Shown: positions 24,352 through 37,204 of the stretch, one piece after another
Layout: the number at the start of each line of letters is the position of its first letter
Numbering within the stretch: the stretch's first letter is position 1
DNA from: Engraulis encrasicolus
Lineage: Eukaryota > Chordata > Actinopteri > Clupeiformes > Engraulidae
Assembly (NCBI RefSeq): GCF_034702125.1
Contig: NC_085875.1
Span: 42,957,270 to 43,021,269, forward strand
DNA: 64,000 nt
Reading direction: 5' to 3'
Notes under the pieces: generated by a model
What the model saw: only the letters and a program-made list of their open reading frames with translations
What the model was told of the DNA's origin: nothing
Databases searched by the model: none
Translations under genes and position numbers: made by a program

Positions 24352-24902
24352 AAAGATACAGAACTGGATGAAAAACAACTTTTCATGTAGTCTGTCAGTG
24401 TCCCATCCTAAATATCGAAACAGAGCAGAAAGGTGACAATTTTCAGTAAACAGGAAGGTAAATACCAACTTGCAAATGGCCATTGATTGTTTAGTGGCTC
24501 CAGCAGGCCCTGTGTCATTGGAGGCAACTTTGTGTTTACTCCTCAAATTTCAGGAAATGTTGAGGGTGCATTAAATAGGGTTGAGCCATTGACGAAACAT
24601 CCAGCGACGGAAATAGATCTGTCAGGCAGTCAAGCATAATGCAAAGTAGGCATCGCTTTAGTTTAACAAAGTAATGTATTTACTGCAAAGACTTTGTGTT
24701 GTTTGCGGTAGAACACCTTTAAAGTACATAGGCTTAAATGATGCATCCATGCAAAAAACATACCAACACCAAATGCCAATCATTTTTACACTGTCCATAG
24801 AATGCTACCATTAAACATAAAGAATTGACATATACTATGAAAACCCCTTCAAAGAATTAACGACATTTGTTTCACCTTATAATGCCATTGATGGCATTGA
24901 GT

Positions 24903-25218
24903 CACTTTATTTGGCCCGCGAGATCATTTCAAATGTGTATTACAGTTGACCCTCATACATCATTAATGTACAGTTTACCAAGACTTGAACATGAAATTTG
25001 GTGTTTCTCAGAAGTATGAGCGGGCCCAGGCCAATGGCACAGCTCACACTCCTATGCAATACAATATGTGCCAGTGTGTGTGAAATTGAACTATGAGTAA
25101 GTGCGTGCCTGCAGGATTTTAGTCCATTTATTACAAATAAATCTTGAGTTCGGCCCTCGACTTCGTTCCATATTTTGATTTTGGCCCTCGGTCAATTTGA
25201 GTTTGACACCCCTGGTCT
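24903..25218. mobile_element. Dispersed repeat B, copy 2 (hAT-like end)
   Basis: Homologous to 9008-9346. It ends CAATTTGAGTTTGACACCCCTG, the reverse complement of the CAGGGGTGTCAAACTC terminus typical of a teleost hAT MITE. The left terminus is not recognisable. It has a better-preserved right end than the copy at 9008. Confidence 0.65.
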
Positions 25219-26927
25219 ACAGTATCATCTAACTGGAATTCAAATTGCCTTCAGGGTTTGGTGCCCATTCATTATTGTGCATTGTGCCACAAGAATTTCG
25301 AAGCTTCTTTACAATGTGTGTTTTATACAGAATGGCCAGCTGCTCATTAACCTAATTTAAGATAAAGTGTCTTAAATGTCGGCCTGGCATAATGCTCGGA
25401 GAACATTTCAACACATTTAAGTCCCTGCAAAGCTTGTCACTTTCAACAAAGACGGATAATAGATGTTAGCGGTGATGGTAAAGAAGACCGTATGGGGGTG
25501 GTGTTGGTGGGCTGGAGGCTGGAGGCTGGGATGTGCTTCTGGCCCCCGTGCAAATGCCTGGCTGCAACTAAAAATTAATCCATTTACTTCTGAATGTTTA
25601 CTTTGTACTTTTGGCTGTTGAAAAGAAAAACAGAGGGCTTCCCAATTCAGCACCAGGAGCCAGTGCTCCATCGTCAGCTTGGCTTGTCTCTTGGCCACGT
25701 TCTTTTAGTAGAAAAAAAAACAAATGCAACAAATGTCATGCCAGTGCCATGATAGAGAAAAGAAAGACGAGACACTGAGAAAAGAAGAGAGAGAAAGATA
25801 GACAGACAGAGGAAACAACAGAAAGAAAGACATAGCAACATCTGCAGGTCTCGCTTCCAGATAGACAGTGAGTTGGATGTGAATAACACTCAGTTGGCTT
25901 GACCCCCATGAGTAAGCGAGGGAAGGAGTGAGCGAGGGAGTGAGGTGGGGAAGTGAGGAGGGGGGGACAAAGGGGAGATGCCTCTGCACCAAAAGGAGGA
26001 CTCCCTTGGAGCTTCGCCCCCAGAGCCAAGGTCCCCCTGAACGGGATTTATTGTCTGCATCGTCTTCTCGGCCGAAACAAGGTGGCACTTTGGCACCGAA
26101 GTACCACATGAGATGCCACCTCAGCTGTCATAGCTGCGGTTACAAAGACTTCTACTCCACAAAAGTGTCCCTGGCTGCTGGAATGAAATTAATTTATAGC
26201 TTTAATACTTTCGGATGACCACTGCCCCATGAATGCAAATCAGGGTCAAACTGATAAATACAAAGTGTCTTTTTAGACAGCTAGGTACAAACCAGAATCG
26301 GACCAAATGTGTGCGTGCGACTGAATATTTATAGAAATCTCTCCAGCAAACAAGGACATATAGGCATCTTTTCCCCTCCCTCTGTCTAAAAATCAAAGTA
26401 GAAAAGGCGAAGACTCCCCAGCTTGATATCAAAGGAGGACAACGACAAAGAAACTGTGTACTTCAAGACTTAAATCTTACAAGTTCCTAATCCTTCTGAA
26501 GTCCACGCGGGACCTTTGGTCTCCATGGAGACAGTGGAGCATTCAACCAAGTGATTGCCTCCAATGAATTTCAGATAAGACGAAATGGAAGTGAATTGAT
26601 GTGATTTTAATGCAGAAGAGAGCAGCAGAGGGGAGGTCCTGCTCGGGTTCATATTTGAATAAAGCAAACAGAGGGAGACAAAAGCCTGACAGCCGTAAAT
26701 GACATTGTCAGTACAAAAATTATCAGCCAGTTTACAATCTGTTTGCTCATGTAGAACAAACAGAATGTGTGTGGCATCCCCCTGGCTTTGTGAATGGCAG
26801 GGACTGGCTGTCGGCAGCAGAAGGGAGAGAAAAGCAGATATCCGCTCTTCCCCCAACTGGTCTGCTACAATTAGATAGCAATTTGACAGGCGCCCAGCAA
26901 AAAGGGAAAAAAGGAAAAAGAAATGGC

Positions 26928-26929
<2 letters not shown>
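25219..26929. other. Intergenic, no gene seen
   Basis: Single-copy-looking sequence with purine-rich patches (25750-25990). Overlapping open frames up to about 180 codons on the minus strand (26470-27015) run into a microsatellite and lack motifs. No splice-consistent gene. Confidence 0.4.

Positions 26930-27010
<81 letters not shown>
26930..27010. repeat. (TG)n microsatellite
   Basis: Pure TG array of about 40 units. Confidence 0.97.
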
Positions 27011-27014
<4 letters not shown>

Positions 27015-27242
27015 ATTCGGGTGGGGAGTGGAAAGGCAGAGGGTTGTTTTTGTCGGGATGTTTTGTGTTTGCAGTGGACTAAAATACAACAACACAGGTA
27101 TTTATGTAGAGAGACCTGTGGAGTTTTTTTTTTAAGTCAGAAGACTTGCACAGGGGGATTGCCATTGATAGCATGGGAAGTACATTCCAAACAGCCAGCC
27201 CACAGTTACCTAGCAGGGCTCCACACTAGGCTCACTTCTCAT

Positions 27243-27336
<94 letters not shown>
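27243..27336. repeat. (GA)n microsatellite
   Basis: Pure GA array of about 46 units. A small (AAAAC)n tract lies downstream at about 27560-27590. Confidence 0.97.
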
Positions 27337-27338
<2 letters not shown>

Positions 27339-27993
27339 TGCTCCCCGAGACTTTCGGACCTCCACCCCAACCCTCCTCCTCTCCACCCACCGCCTCTCTG
27401 ACTCTCCACCACTTATCCCCCTTCCCCCTTCTTTGCCTTTGTGCTGTTTTGTCACCAGTTTTGTTTTGGTGCTTGTTAACTTCTAAATGGCCATGTGGAC
27501 CGCAGCAGCTGTCCCACTACTGAGGACCTGCGAAGCATCAATTCTTTCTGAGGCAAAAAATGAAAACAAAACAAAACAAAACAAAAAACACAGCCAGGCA
27601 AGGGGAGGGGAGGCAAGGGGCCCTTGGGATGCTGGCAGTGCTTTCGTGCCTGTGCTGTGCCCCCTGTACCAGTGTCACCTAGGCACCAGGCTGAAATATG
27701 GGCACCGCCGCTGCTGAGAGGCCTACAACAATGCAGAGGAGAAGCAGAGGAGGAGGAGAGGAGACCAAGCGTAGGGTAGCATGTCGGCTGTTAGATTTCG
27801 AGGTGCCTTAGTCAACCATTCTGTAAAACAAAACAATCATAATACAGTTGTAAATAGGGTAAGGATGAGGAGCAGACATGTCCCTGCTGCTGTACTGTGA
27901 CATGTAAGCAGACATAGATTAAAAAAAAGTCAGGCCATGTTTTTTATACAGTTTGTAGTTTTTATACAGTTTGTTGAGCTTTTTTAGGCTCAG

Positions 27994-28151
27994 ACGTCAG
28001 GTGGTACAACCACAGCTAATGCCCATTAATTAATTAGGAATTGGTAATTAATGTACTGCAATTAATATGCTTCTTAGATAATCCACAAAAAAACAAAAAA
28101 CATTTTATCCTTACAATTGTGGCATTAGCTGTGGTTGCACCACCCTGACGT
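27994..28151. mobile_element. MITE with about 30-bp TIRs
   Basis: A 158-bp element. The left end reads ACGTCAGGTGGTACAACC then ACAGCTAATGCC. The reverse complement of the right end reads ACGTCAGGGTGGTGCAACC then ACAGCTAATGCC. The interior is AT-rich (TTAATTAATTAGG) and non-coding. No obvious target-site duplication, so the superfamily is unassigned. Confidence 0.7.
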
Positions 28152-28599
28152 GTGTTACTGCTAAAACGTCATTGACCCCGATATGAATAATTTGCACAGT
28201 TTCCCTAACCACCACTCTGTAAAAAGCAAAGACGTGATAAACAGGCCACCCTGTGAATGAGGAGATACCTGTACCTGTGGTAAACTATGGCTAAAATCAA
28301 ATGAAGATTAAGCGTTGTTAAAAAGCAAATGCAGGAAGCCAATACATGTTTTATATGTGCGACATCAAATGTATATTGTCCATGAAATTTAGGCCTACAT
28401 TTTTTATGCTTTTCTGCAAGCACAAAACATTTGCATTTATATGGCAAAACTCTTCTTAAATGGCATGTTAAAAATGAAAAAAAAAACCTCAAGCTATACT
28501 TAACTGTCATCTAACAAAAAAGAACAGAGTGAGTGAGCGAGAGTGAGTGAATGTACGTGTCTGCAGTGTGCCTGTGTGTCTCCTCTCCTTTGCAAGTTT

Positions 28600-29480
28600 G
28601 AGAGGCGCATCTTAATTGATATTCATGCCGTCGTTTCCAGTGTCAGACTGGGAGAGCCGAGGCGCCTTCCACAGGCGGAGGAGCTGCTGTTTAAGTCTTA
28701 TTAAAAAGTTGTTTGATTAGCGGGGCCTGGGATGGCGGCTGCGGAAAGGTCTGCTCACGGCAGATAAAAGGCAAGCGATAAATAGGCAGAGGGAGAGAGA
28801 GTGAGAGAATGAGTGAGTGAGAGAGAAAAGCCAGGCAGGCAGGCAGGCAATCGCCCAACCAGCCACTAGAGCATCAAAACACGGCCATTTCTCAGGAAAA
28901 GTTGATCCAATTATTGTCAGTCGGTGGGCGATAGCTAAGCGCGATTCTTCCCTTTCATTCCTCTCTCTCCCCATTCTAAATCGCTCGGCCCCATTTTCCC
29001 TGATACGCCAATCGGTCATAAAGGGTTTGCCATCATTAAAGTTGTTTGAATTGGAGCCCTATAGTGTTTGGTTAAGAGGGCAAATGCAAATTTGATGAAA
29101 GAATAAGGCTAAATTTACATATCAGCCTCAGCTCACATGGGGCGTGTAAACATTCTGTTTATCTCGAGTGTCATTTTATGATTTCAGTAGAATATAAAAC
29201 CGACCTTGGCCCCAGTCACTGTGAAAAGACGTCAGCGAAATATACTGTTGTCTAAACACAATTTGTTCAAGTAGAACTTGTCAACAAATCCTCTATAACT
29301 CAGCAAACAGGGGAGGGGAACGGTTTGTTATAGCGGAAATGCACCATTGAACTACAATTCAGACTCATTAATCTCGCCGTTATGAATTTTTCTCTTCAAA
29401 TAAAGGGTAGGAGATTGGAATAGCTGTTGAATCAAACTATTTCCAAATTACTTAAAGTTTGCGCAGAGGCAAAAAAGGAA
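28600..29480. other. Candidate conserved non-coding region
   Basis: Balanced single-copy sequence rich in developmental transcription-factor-like motifs: TTGATTAGC, an octamer-type ATGCAAAT at about 29083, TTTATGATTT, GACGTCAG and CATTAATCTCG. Open frames on either strand (28717-29095) overlap and are not convincing. The texture resembles enhancer clusters in fish gene deserts. Only comparative alignment could establish conservation. Confidence 0.3.
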
Positions 29481-32400
29481 AAAAGAAAACTAAAACTGTA
29501 TCGTTTGCATATGGTAAAGAGCTAATATTGGAATTAGTCAGAGGATTTATTTAGCTTGCAATAGGAAAAATTAATGATAGGCCAGCGCTAACATATATTT
29601 TTTTTATATAAATTAATACCAAATAGTATTTGAAAAATGTCAGTGTACAAAAAATGGCTAACATATTAAATGATTTTAAAATATGAGAATACAAATAGTA
29701 CTATACAAAGTGCATGACAGGATTATAATAAAGAAAAAAAGATTGATGATAAGCTTTTCCTGGTTATTATCCAGTAGTTCAACAAAGACATTCACTGCAA
29801 TAGCATGGAAATATGCATACCATTGTACCTTTTTTTAGTATCTTGTGGGATTGTGTCAATATGGGTCTACACACAGTGTAGCATCTACACTGTCCCAATT
29901 GTCTTTTTATCGTCACCGTAACATCACATATAACATTGAAAACTTTTTTTTCCCCTTTCTTGTGGTACTCAGATCCTTCTTTAAATGGTAGCCATTTTCC
30001 TCATAAAATCTAAGTAAAGTGGTTGTTTAAATTGAATCACATTTTAAGTAGTTTAAGTTCATTTTAATTAGTTTAAATTTATGTTCATAATGCAGCACAA
30101 TCAATATCTGAAGTCAAGGTAGTGTTTGTGTAAAACAATAAATGTGTCATGATTGACTCAAGCACCATATACAAATGTTATTGTAGTGTATTTAATAATT
30201 TATTCAGTACTCTATTTTATTTACCAATATGTTACCTGCGTTTCTGTGTGTTTGCTTGGCCCTTTTTGGACTGTGCAGCATGTGCTCCCATTTGCCTTCA
30301 GTCCAACATTTAATGAGTCATGCCCCTTCAGTCACTCAACGAATCTCTCAGGGTGGTAGGTAGTGTAGCCTACTTACTAAGAACAGTGAGTGGTGCAACC
30401 ACGCCGGACACAATGCAAGGCTTTGACCTCTGTTTCGGGTTCTGCATTTACATGTGGTGGTTTAATAGTCACAGATGAGATTTCGGCCGTATAGGACTGA
30501 AGGGGTAGGTGCACAGTGCTGGATTGAGTAGGGAGAAAGTAAGGCAAAACACTGCCATCTATGGCTCCATTTATGACAATGCTTTTACCTCACTGTTATC
30601 AATGGGACAGGCGTCTTTCTTACTTTAAAGTACTGCCTCTCAAAACATTTCCACTCTTTCAGAACAATTGAAGAGGAACATTTCCTCTTTCTATACGTAT
30701 ATTTTAGGATAGAATGTGCCTTGTGAGTTAAGTTGATGGAGGTTAATCAACTTCACAGTATTCTGACAAATGCATGTAGGTCCGCCGTGAGCGTAGCTTA
30801 CGTGTGCCATTGTTTAGCTTGCGAACATATATGACTAATACACACGGACCACCCATGGGAGAGAGAAAGAAGAGAAAGTGTTTCTTCTTGTCAGTGCGAA
30901 ACAATCAATCATTTCAGTCAAGCCCTCTCTCTCACTTGACACCATTGTTTTCATTAAAGCTTTGTGCTATCCATGAGTCAGTGAAATACATTTGTTTCCT
31001 ATTTGGCAGTGTCATGTACAACTGACACCAGTTCAACAACTCAAAGAGATGTGGCAAATAATATTAAGTTAAAAGTTAATTGGTTTAATTGTACTAAAGC
31101 ATTAAAATTGCAATTATTGTTCACATTCATGTAGGCTTCTAAGCGTACATTAATAATAGTCCTAATAATAACAAAAGGCATGAGTATAGTTTTGCCTTTG
31201 AAGTTCAAAGAAATGCAGCTTTCCAACTTTCTGGTTGGCTCTGTCCTTGTTTGAGTTTCAGGCTTTTGAAAGCTGCCTTGTCTTGGGGTCTTGGGCCTTT
31301 GAGATGAATTTCTTGGAGATTAGAAACTCAACTTTCTTTCCAAATGAGCATCTGGTGGCGAGATCCCTTAAGTAACAGAATTCGGCATAGCTGCAGCATT
31401 CTGTTGGAAATCCCGCCACCACCTGCTGTGAAGTTTTTGACAGTTTACATTCAGTTCCCCTCTTCTAGTGAACCTTGCTCTCATTGCCATGGACTCACAG
31501 TAGGTACAAGATTCACGGCCACCATGTCAATTATTTAATAACAGTGTTGTTGTTTATATGGGGTGATCAAAGTCCTGTAATGTAACAAAGTATAATGTAA
31601 AATGGGTCTAAATCATGAAGGACTATTATTGTGTTATTACTGTTATTACAGTGTAGTTGCCTAGGAGATTGGCAGATGCCGTCAGGCCTACTGAAGACCT
31701 CTGTCTGAGTTTATAGCTTTATCCTTCTGCAGACTGCATGTCTGTCTGGCATGCGCCAAACTCCTCTCTCTGCTCCACATCCCAACGTCCCCCATCCACT
31801 CCCCTGCCAAGCTTTACTGATGATAAGCTACGATCTGTCCCGTCTGCCACACTTTGCATCTGAACCATGCTCTGTCTGTTATATCAGTGGCAATTGGCAG
31901 GTTTTGTTGTGGTGAGGCACATTGATGCGTCTGGCAGAGACATCTCCCTTCTGGGTCTGGGCTATAAGTAGTGTGATTTCAGAAGGTTGGCAGGCAAAAT
32001 AACTTTGATGGAAATGCGTCATTGTCAGTGATGATGTCATTGAAGTGCTGTATGGTATGATATCAATGCCTTCTGTGGTGACTCTTTTCACAGTATGTGC
32101 TGACTTATAAAAAAATATCATCATGTTCATTCATCAGGATCAAAAAACACATGGAAGAACCACAAAGAAGTGCCAGGCATTTTGCGTCATTCATTCCAAA
32201 TTATAAGGTACAAATTCTTATAAACTAAAGGGAACAATTTGCTAAAATATTAGCTAATATGTGTAACAGGCATACATATGCACACAAGCTAAGCTGCAGA
32301 GAGGCAACCTCAAACAAGCCGGCACTCTGGCCACACACTAGCAAAGTCAATTTGCACAGTGCATGATTTTCTCCATAATGTTTACAAACAAATACAGAAA

Positions 32401-33429
32401 GAGTTTATGTAATGAATTCATTTAAACATGCCCTAAGAAAAAAGCAAATAAAACATTCTTCTTGATTCTTTGCTTTGCAAACATGCCTTTATATAGATTA
32501 AGTCTGACAATATGCCAAAGTTATCAAAGCAAACCAGCCCGGTGACTGACGCCTTTAAGTGATGTGTTTTTTCCCTCTCGTGCAGTGCATTCTGCAGGTT
32601 GGCCTTTTGTAAGCCTGTCACTGTTCTGACAGAAGAGGGACGGTGTCGATAGGATAGGGCTATGTTATTTCAGTCCGGCTTAAAGCAACATTACTTTAAC
32701 CTTGGAAAGTTCACCTTTTTAACACTGGGGTCACTGCAAAAACTTCTAAACCTAGGTCGAAGAGCTGAGAGTTCATGCAAGACGTCATTAATCAAGTGCC
32801 AGTTCACCCTGGGGAGTTTCGAAGGGACAAACATCTCTAAAAATAATTCATTGTCTAGAATAAAGCAATCTTGCTTTTGCACAAGCTTATTCTAAGATAA
32901 AATACAAACTGCATAGCTTTTTGTCTCCATGGCTACAGGACCAATAGGTGTAAATGACAGTTATCCATATGACCTTGCGCTATCAGTAAGTAATTTTGAG
33001 GTCATATCGAAAGTAGTGTTCAAAACTCTTCAACTTTTGTAATATTTCTCTATCGTAACCTTTTATTAGCATGGTTCTGTTTTTCCTACTCATTGAGTAT
33101 CTCATCCGTCACAAGGCTTATTTGTGAGTGAGTAAGCAAGCTCATTTTCATACAATTCTCTCACTTTTACTAACCCTGTAAGGGCTAAAGTGACAGCAGT
33201 CAGTTCAGCAGAACTTGGGGGTCAGAATTGAGGCGAGCAGTGTGTTCGTTCCCTGCAGGTCATGAACCTCCATGACAGAAGACTCAGCAGTGTGACAAGG
33301 ACCACCTGCATAGAAAGGTTCATCTGCAGCCAAAGTGAGCTCTTTCAGTGTCCATTAATTTTTCACTCAACGGTCTTGTCCTGGTTTCAGACACTTAGTC
33401 ACAAAGTCACTTAGCTGACCACACCTCTT

Positions 33430-33430
<1 letters not shown>
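29481..33430. other. Intergenic, no gene seen
   Basis: About 4 kb of AT-rich DNA without long microsatellites, recognisable TIR pairs or phase-consistent exons. Open frames remain below about 85 codons. Confidence 0.45.
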
Positions 33431-33509
<79 letters not shown>

Positions 33510-33525
33510 TCTCTTTCTCTCTTTC
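33431..33525. repeat. (CT)n microsatellite
   Basis: CT array with minor TTTCTCTTTC decay at its right edge. Confidence 0.96.
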
Positions 33526-36500
33526 TCCTTTTATCAAGCCAGGTACATTTGAGGGTTCAGGTGGAGGGCAGCACTATTGACATACATACCTTGGTGCCTG
33601 TGGACAACACCCGCCTTTTGTGGTGTCCTAAACAGAAAGGAATGCGGCACTTTCTCACACCCAAGTTGGCAAGATCTTGGCCCTGTTTCTTCAACAAAAG
33701 TCTACTCTGCTGTACTCCCACTGAAATATCACATGAAGCACATTTTTGGGTCTAATCCTCATCCACTGTCCAAAAAAATGTACAGGGATGATATGTCATC
33801 TGCAGATTGATATGGTTGTGACATTCATATACAAATATCATTGAACTATTTCGATTAATCCCATTATAGTATGAAACCACTGCGAAGCATACCGGTAGTA
33901 TCTGTGTGTAGGCTGCGATGTACTATATTTTCCATATCTGTTCATTTCTTGTCAACTTTTATAACATTTCAGTGTGGATGAAAGGCAGTCTCAAAGTAGC
34001 CATGTGGCAGCCACACCCAGTCCGTACAGGAAAGTCTTACCGTGTAGTGAATGAAAAGCATAGTGTACCAGAGTTGAAGTTTGTTTAATCCCCACAAATC
34101 CCTGATATATGACGCTTCCAGGTGTTTGACTCTTCTTACAGTAAACTATCGTGGGTTTAAACAAAGGCAACATTGAAGTGTCATTATGCCTTTGAACCAG
34201 ATAGTGTGCAGTGAGGATGTCCCTCACGATAGGCCACAGCATTGATTGGGCAACACCTGCCAGAGCTTCACCCTTTGTGCCATTGTCTAACTTTAAAGTC
34301 TTTGAGAAGTCATTGATGCAATACCATGTAATGCAGCTCTTTTCCAGGGGCGACATTAACAAAAGATCAGAGATTTTCCAAACATAGTAGTGGCAGTGCA
34401 GCAACATGGAGTCTTATGATGGTAGAGAACACATCTGAAATGCACTTTTACTCTGCAGGTGGCTGGCAGTTCTTTTTATGGACTGTACAATGACACTTTC
34501 ACTCATTGAGGTTCACGTTGCCTTTGATTTGTGCTTAATAGTGCATAAATCTGACTAGTTTTAGACTATGAGAGGATGACCTAAGCTTAGAAGTGAAAGA
34601 CAGTTATTGTCACAGTTGCTCCTAGATGTGGTACAACGGTATATCTATATGTCTATAAATTATGTGTTGTTTTACATTTAGGTATTTTACACAAACTAAA
34701 TTGTAGGTTGTGCAGATTGGTCAACCCCACCTTTACCCTGTAGAGAAACAACTGTTGTCTAAACAGAGTAGAAAAGTAACAGTGTATGTAGAAACACTGA
34801 AATCTGATTTCAAATAAGAAAGTGGCATGCCCTGCAACCTGGCAGGTGTCATTTTAATCATATATTGATACTTATTTGTTTGCACTTCTGAACATTAAGA
34901 ATCCTCACCTGCATGGCATGGCGGCACTCATTCAACTGAAAATTATTCTCCAGGCTCATTGTTTGTTTCCATATCTCTACTGCTGATGCAGTAGATCTTA
35001 AGAAAATCCTTTTCTATTAGGAATCATGTCTTTGTGTCAGTTTCATATATGCCAATGCAGCGTTGATTGAATGCTATCTGCTCATTAAGGCATGACATTT
35101 TTCTGTGGTTAGTCCTCTACACATTTTTTTTATTTCAAAAGGAAACGTCACTTATATTCACAAGGTCACAACATTCAAGTTAAAATGCAGTTTATCACTC
35201 ATATGCCATTTTAATGTTGTAGCGTACTGTAGTGTGAAGAGGAATGAAGAGTAACACCTGACATACAGCACTGCATCAAGAGCTCAGCACAATGTGAAGT
35301 AGTCCCAGAGCTGTCAGTAACATGAAGAGGCATGGTAGTTGAGACACATTCCTTGAAGGCCAGTCAGTCAGTGTGAGAGCCTCAAGTAGAGACCACTTCT
35401 CCAATTAGGGTCATTAATGGATCTTGGCGAGGTCCGCAGTCACACACAGGCTCCAAAAACTGGCCTCCTAGTGGGTGCTTGTTGGAGAGGTCTTGAGTCA
35501 TGGATTTCATGGAGAAGCCTTTGTGTATTCGTACCCTGGCTTAGTCTCTGGGCTTGTGGTCAAGAAGAAAGTCATGTTTAGTAATACAATATTCAGAAGT
35601 CTGTTTAGGTGCATATAGCCATATATGGAATTATCTTAAAACCTGAAAGACCTCCAGGGCTTACAACCACTATTGGCTTTGCACATGAAGACCCCTGGAT
35701 CCAGAACGACACACCACAGTTCCTCACGTACGAGAAGACCCCCTACCCCTCTCTCCCCAGTCCCCACACTTCAACCTCCCCACCCATCATCTAACAATCT
35801 TTGCATCTCTCCATATGCTTTTCATAATTTGACCAAAAGTAAGTGACTAAAATTGGTAGAGATTACAGAGGAACAATGGACGCTCAAACAGGAGACATGC
35901 TAATTACCACTGCCAAAGGCAATGACAGTTGCTTGTATAAGCTAACTTGTCTGTTTCCTATGAGCACAGACACCAGGGACCAATCAAAGTGGCATGTCCT
36001 CTCATCTGTAGCGAAGAGAAATGATCTTCTAACACAAAGGCCTAGGACAGGAGAATTGCCACCAACCGTCTTTTCCAGTAGCACCATCTGTGGAGGCTTA
36101 AAGATGTATTATTACCATCATGGCATATGGAAATAGATATTGATTTCATCCGGGCCATTTTCCTATTTAGGCACAATGAAGCAAGACCATGATGAGATGT
36201 CTTCCAAAAATGAAAGGGCCACATTTACATCAGAGACAACATCTTTTCTAAATTGTTTTTTGAAAACATTCAGTCGTTAACGTATTACACAGATGTTGAG
36301 GCTTATTTGACTGCTAATTTGTTTGACTAATGCTTATGGTGGCATGAAAACGGCCGTTTATGTTCATTTACAAGCAATAGGCCATAACCAGCAACATGAG
36401 CGACAGAATCATGATAGGCCAAACCATGACACTAAAGAGATGCTGTGGTCTTTCCTCTTGCATAATCTTCATGACCGCTTTTAGTCATAGGATGGTGTGT

Positions 36501-36586
36501 TCATCGTTAATGCTTCATGCAAAGTAATTAATGAATTAAGGTAAGAGTGGGTATGAAAAATCTATTTGTTATTTATGTTTATTTTA
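33526..36586. other. Intergenic, no gene seen
   Basis: Single-copy-looking DNA. The longest open frame (33991-34407, minus, 138 codons) has no recognisable motif, codon bias or splice partners and is within chance expectation for this much sequence. Confidence 0.4.
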
Positions 36587-36770
36587 GGCTTGCATGCTTT
36601 TATCTTGACAAGACAGTGAGGATTTAACAGGAAACAACAGGGGGAGAGAGATGGGGGTATAGGACTGGGAAATGACCCAGACCAGATTCGAACCTGGGTG
36701 CTCGTGGTTATTGTTGACCGAACTTGTTTGATATGGATCTCAGTGCAATGTGCCACCACAGCACTCCCTA
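36587..36770 (-). mobile_element. tRNA-derived SINE, reverse orientation
   Basis: On the minus strand: a head near GTGGTGGCACATTGCACTG, a B-box-like ACCCAGGTTCGAATCTG (36683-36699 on the + strand), then TCATTTCCCAGTCCTATACC and CCCATCTCTCTCCCCCTG, and an end near TTGTCAAGATAAAAGC. This is the same family as the + strand copy at 16280 and is a common teleost SINE structure. Confidence 0.72.
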
Positions 36771-37020
36771 CACCCCTACATTTTTAGATATTTATCTACC
36801 GGTGTCAACTGTTCAACCACTTTTGGACCACCTTTATGACCCTTGCGTTAGAATAGCACAAATGAAGCCTGAGCAGTAGTTTCTTCCACTCCTTCTTCCA
36901 CCTTCTTCTTTGGGTCTCTCAGTGCTTTATGAAGACCTTGTCCAATTCTTGGCTTTCAGAATACTGTATTTGGAACATTATTTGGATAAAACCTTCAAAT
37001 GTTCACCTTCTGTGGTGATT

Positions 37021-37204
37021 AGGGCTGTCACGATACACTCAACTCACGATTTGGTTCATAACGCGATTTTTGACCACACAATTTTGTTTAAAAAAAGGTT
37101 ACAAAATAATAATGATTATGATTTGAAATTTTGAAGCACCATCGTAACACAATGTATTCTGCGTAACACGATTTCTTGATTCACTCCAATATTGTTACAC
37201 CCAT
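37021..37204. mobile_element. Probable MITE with GGGYTGTMACRATA ends
   Basis: The left end AGGGCTGTCACGATACACTC and the reverse complement of the right end GGGTGTAACAATATTGGAG are loosely inverted. The interior repeats the phrase CACGATTT/CGCGATTTTT. No target-site duplication was confirmed. Confidence 0.45.

Noticed and set aside
31041..31226. Small minus-strand open frame near 31.1 kb
   Set aside because: Only about 61 codons, AT-rich composition and no splice or family support.
33991..34407. 138-codon minus-strand open frame
   Set aside because: No recognisable motif, no splice context, and a length expected a few times by chance in this much AT-rich DNA.
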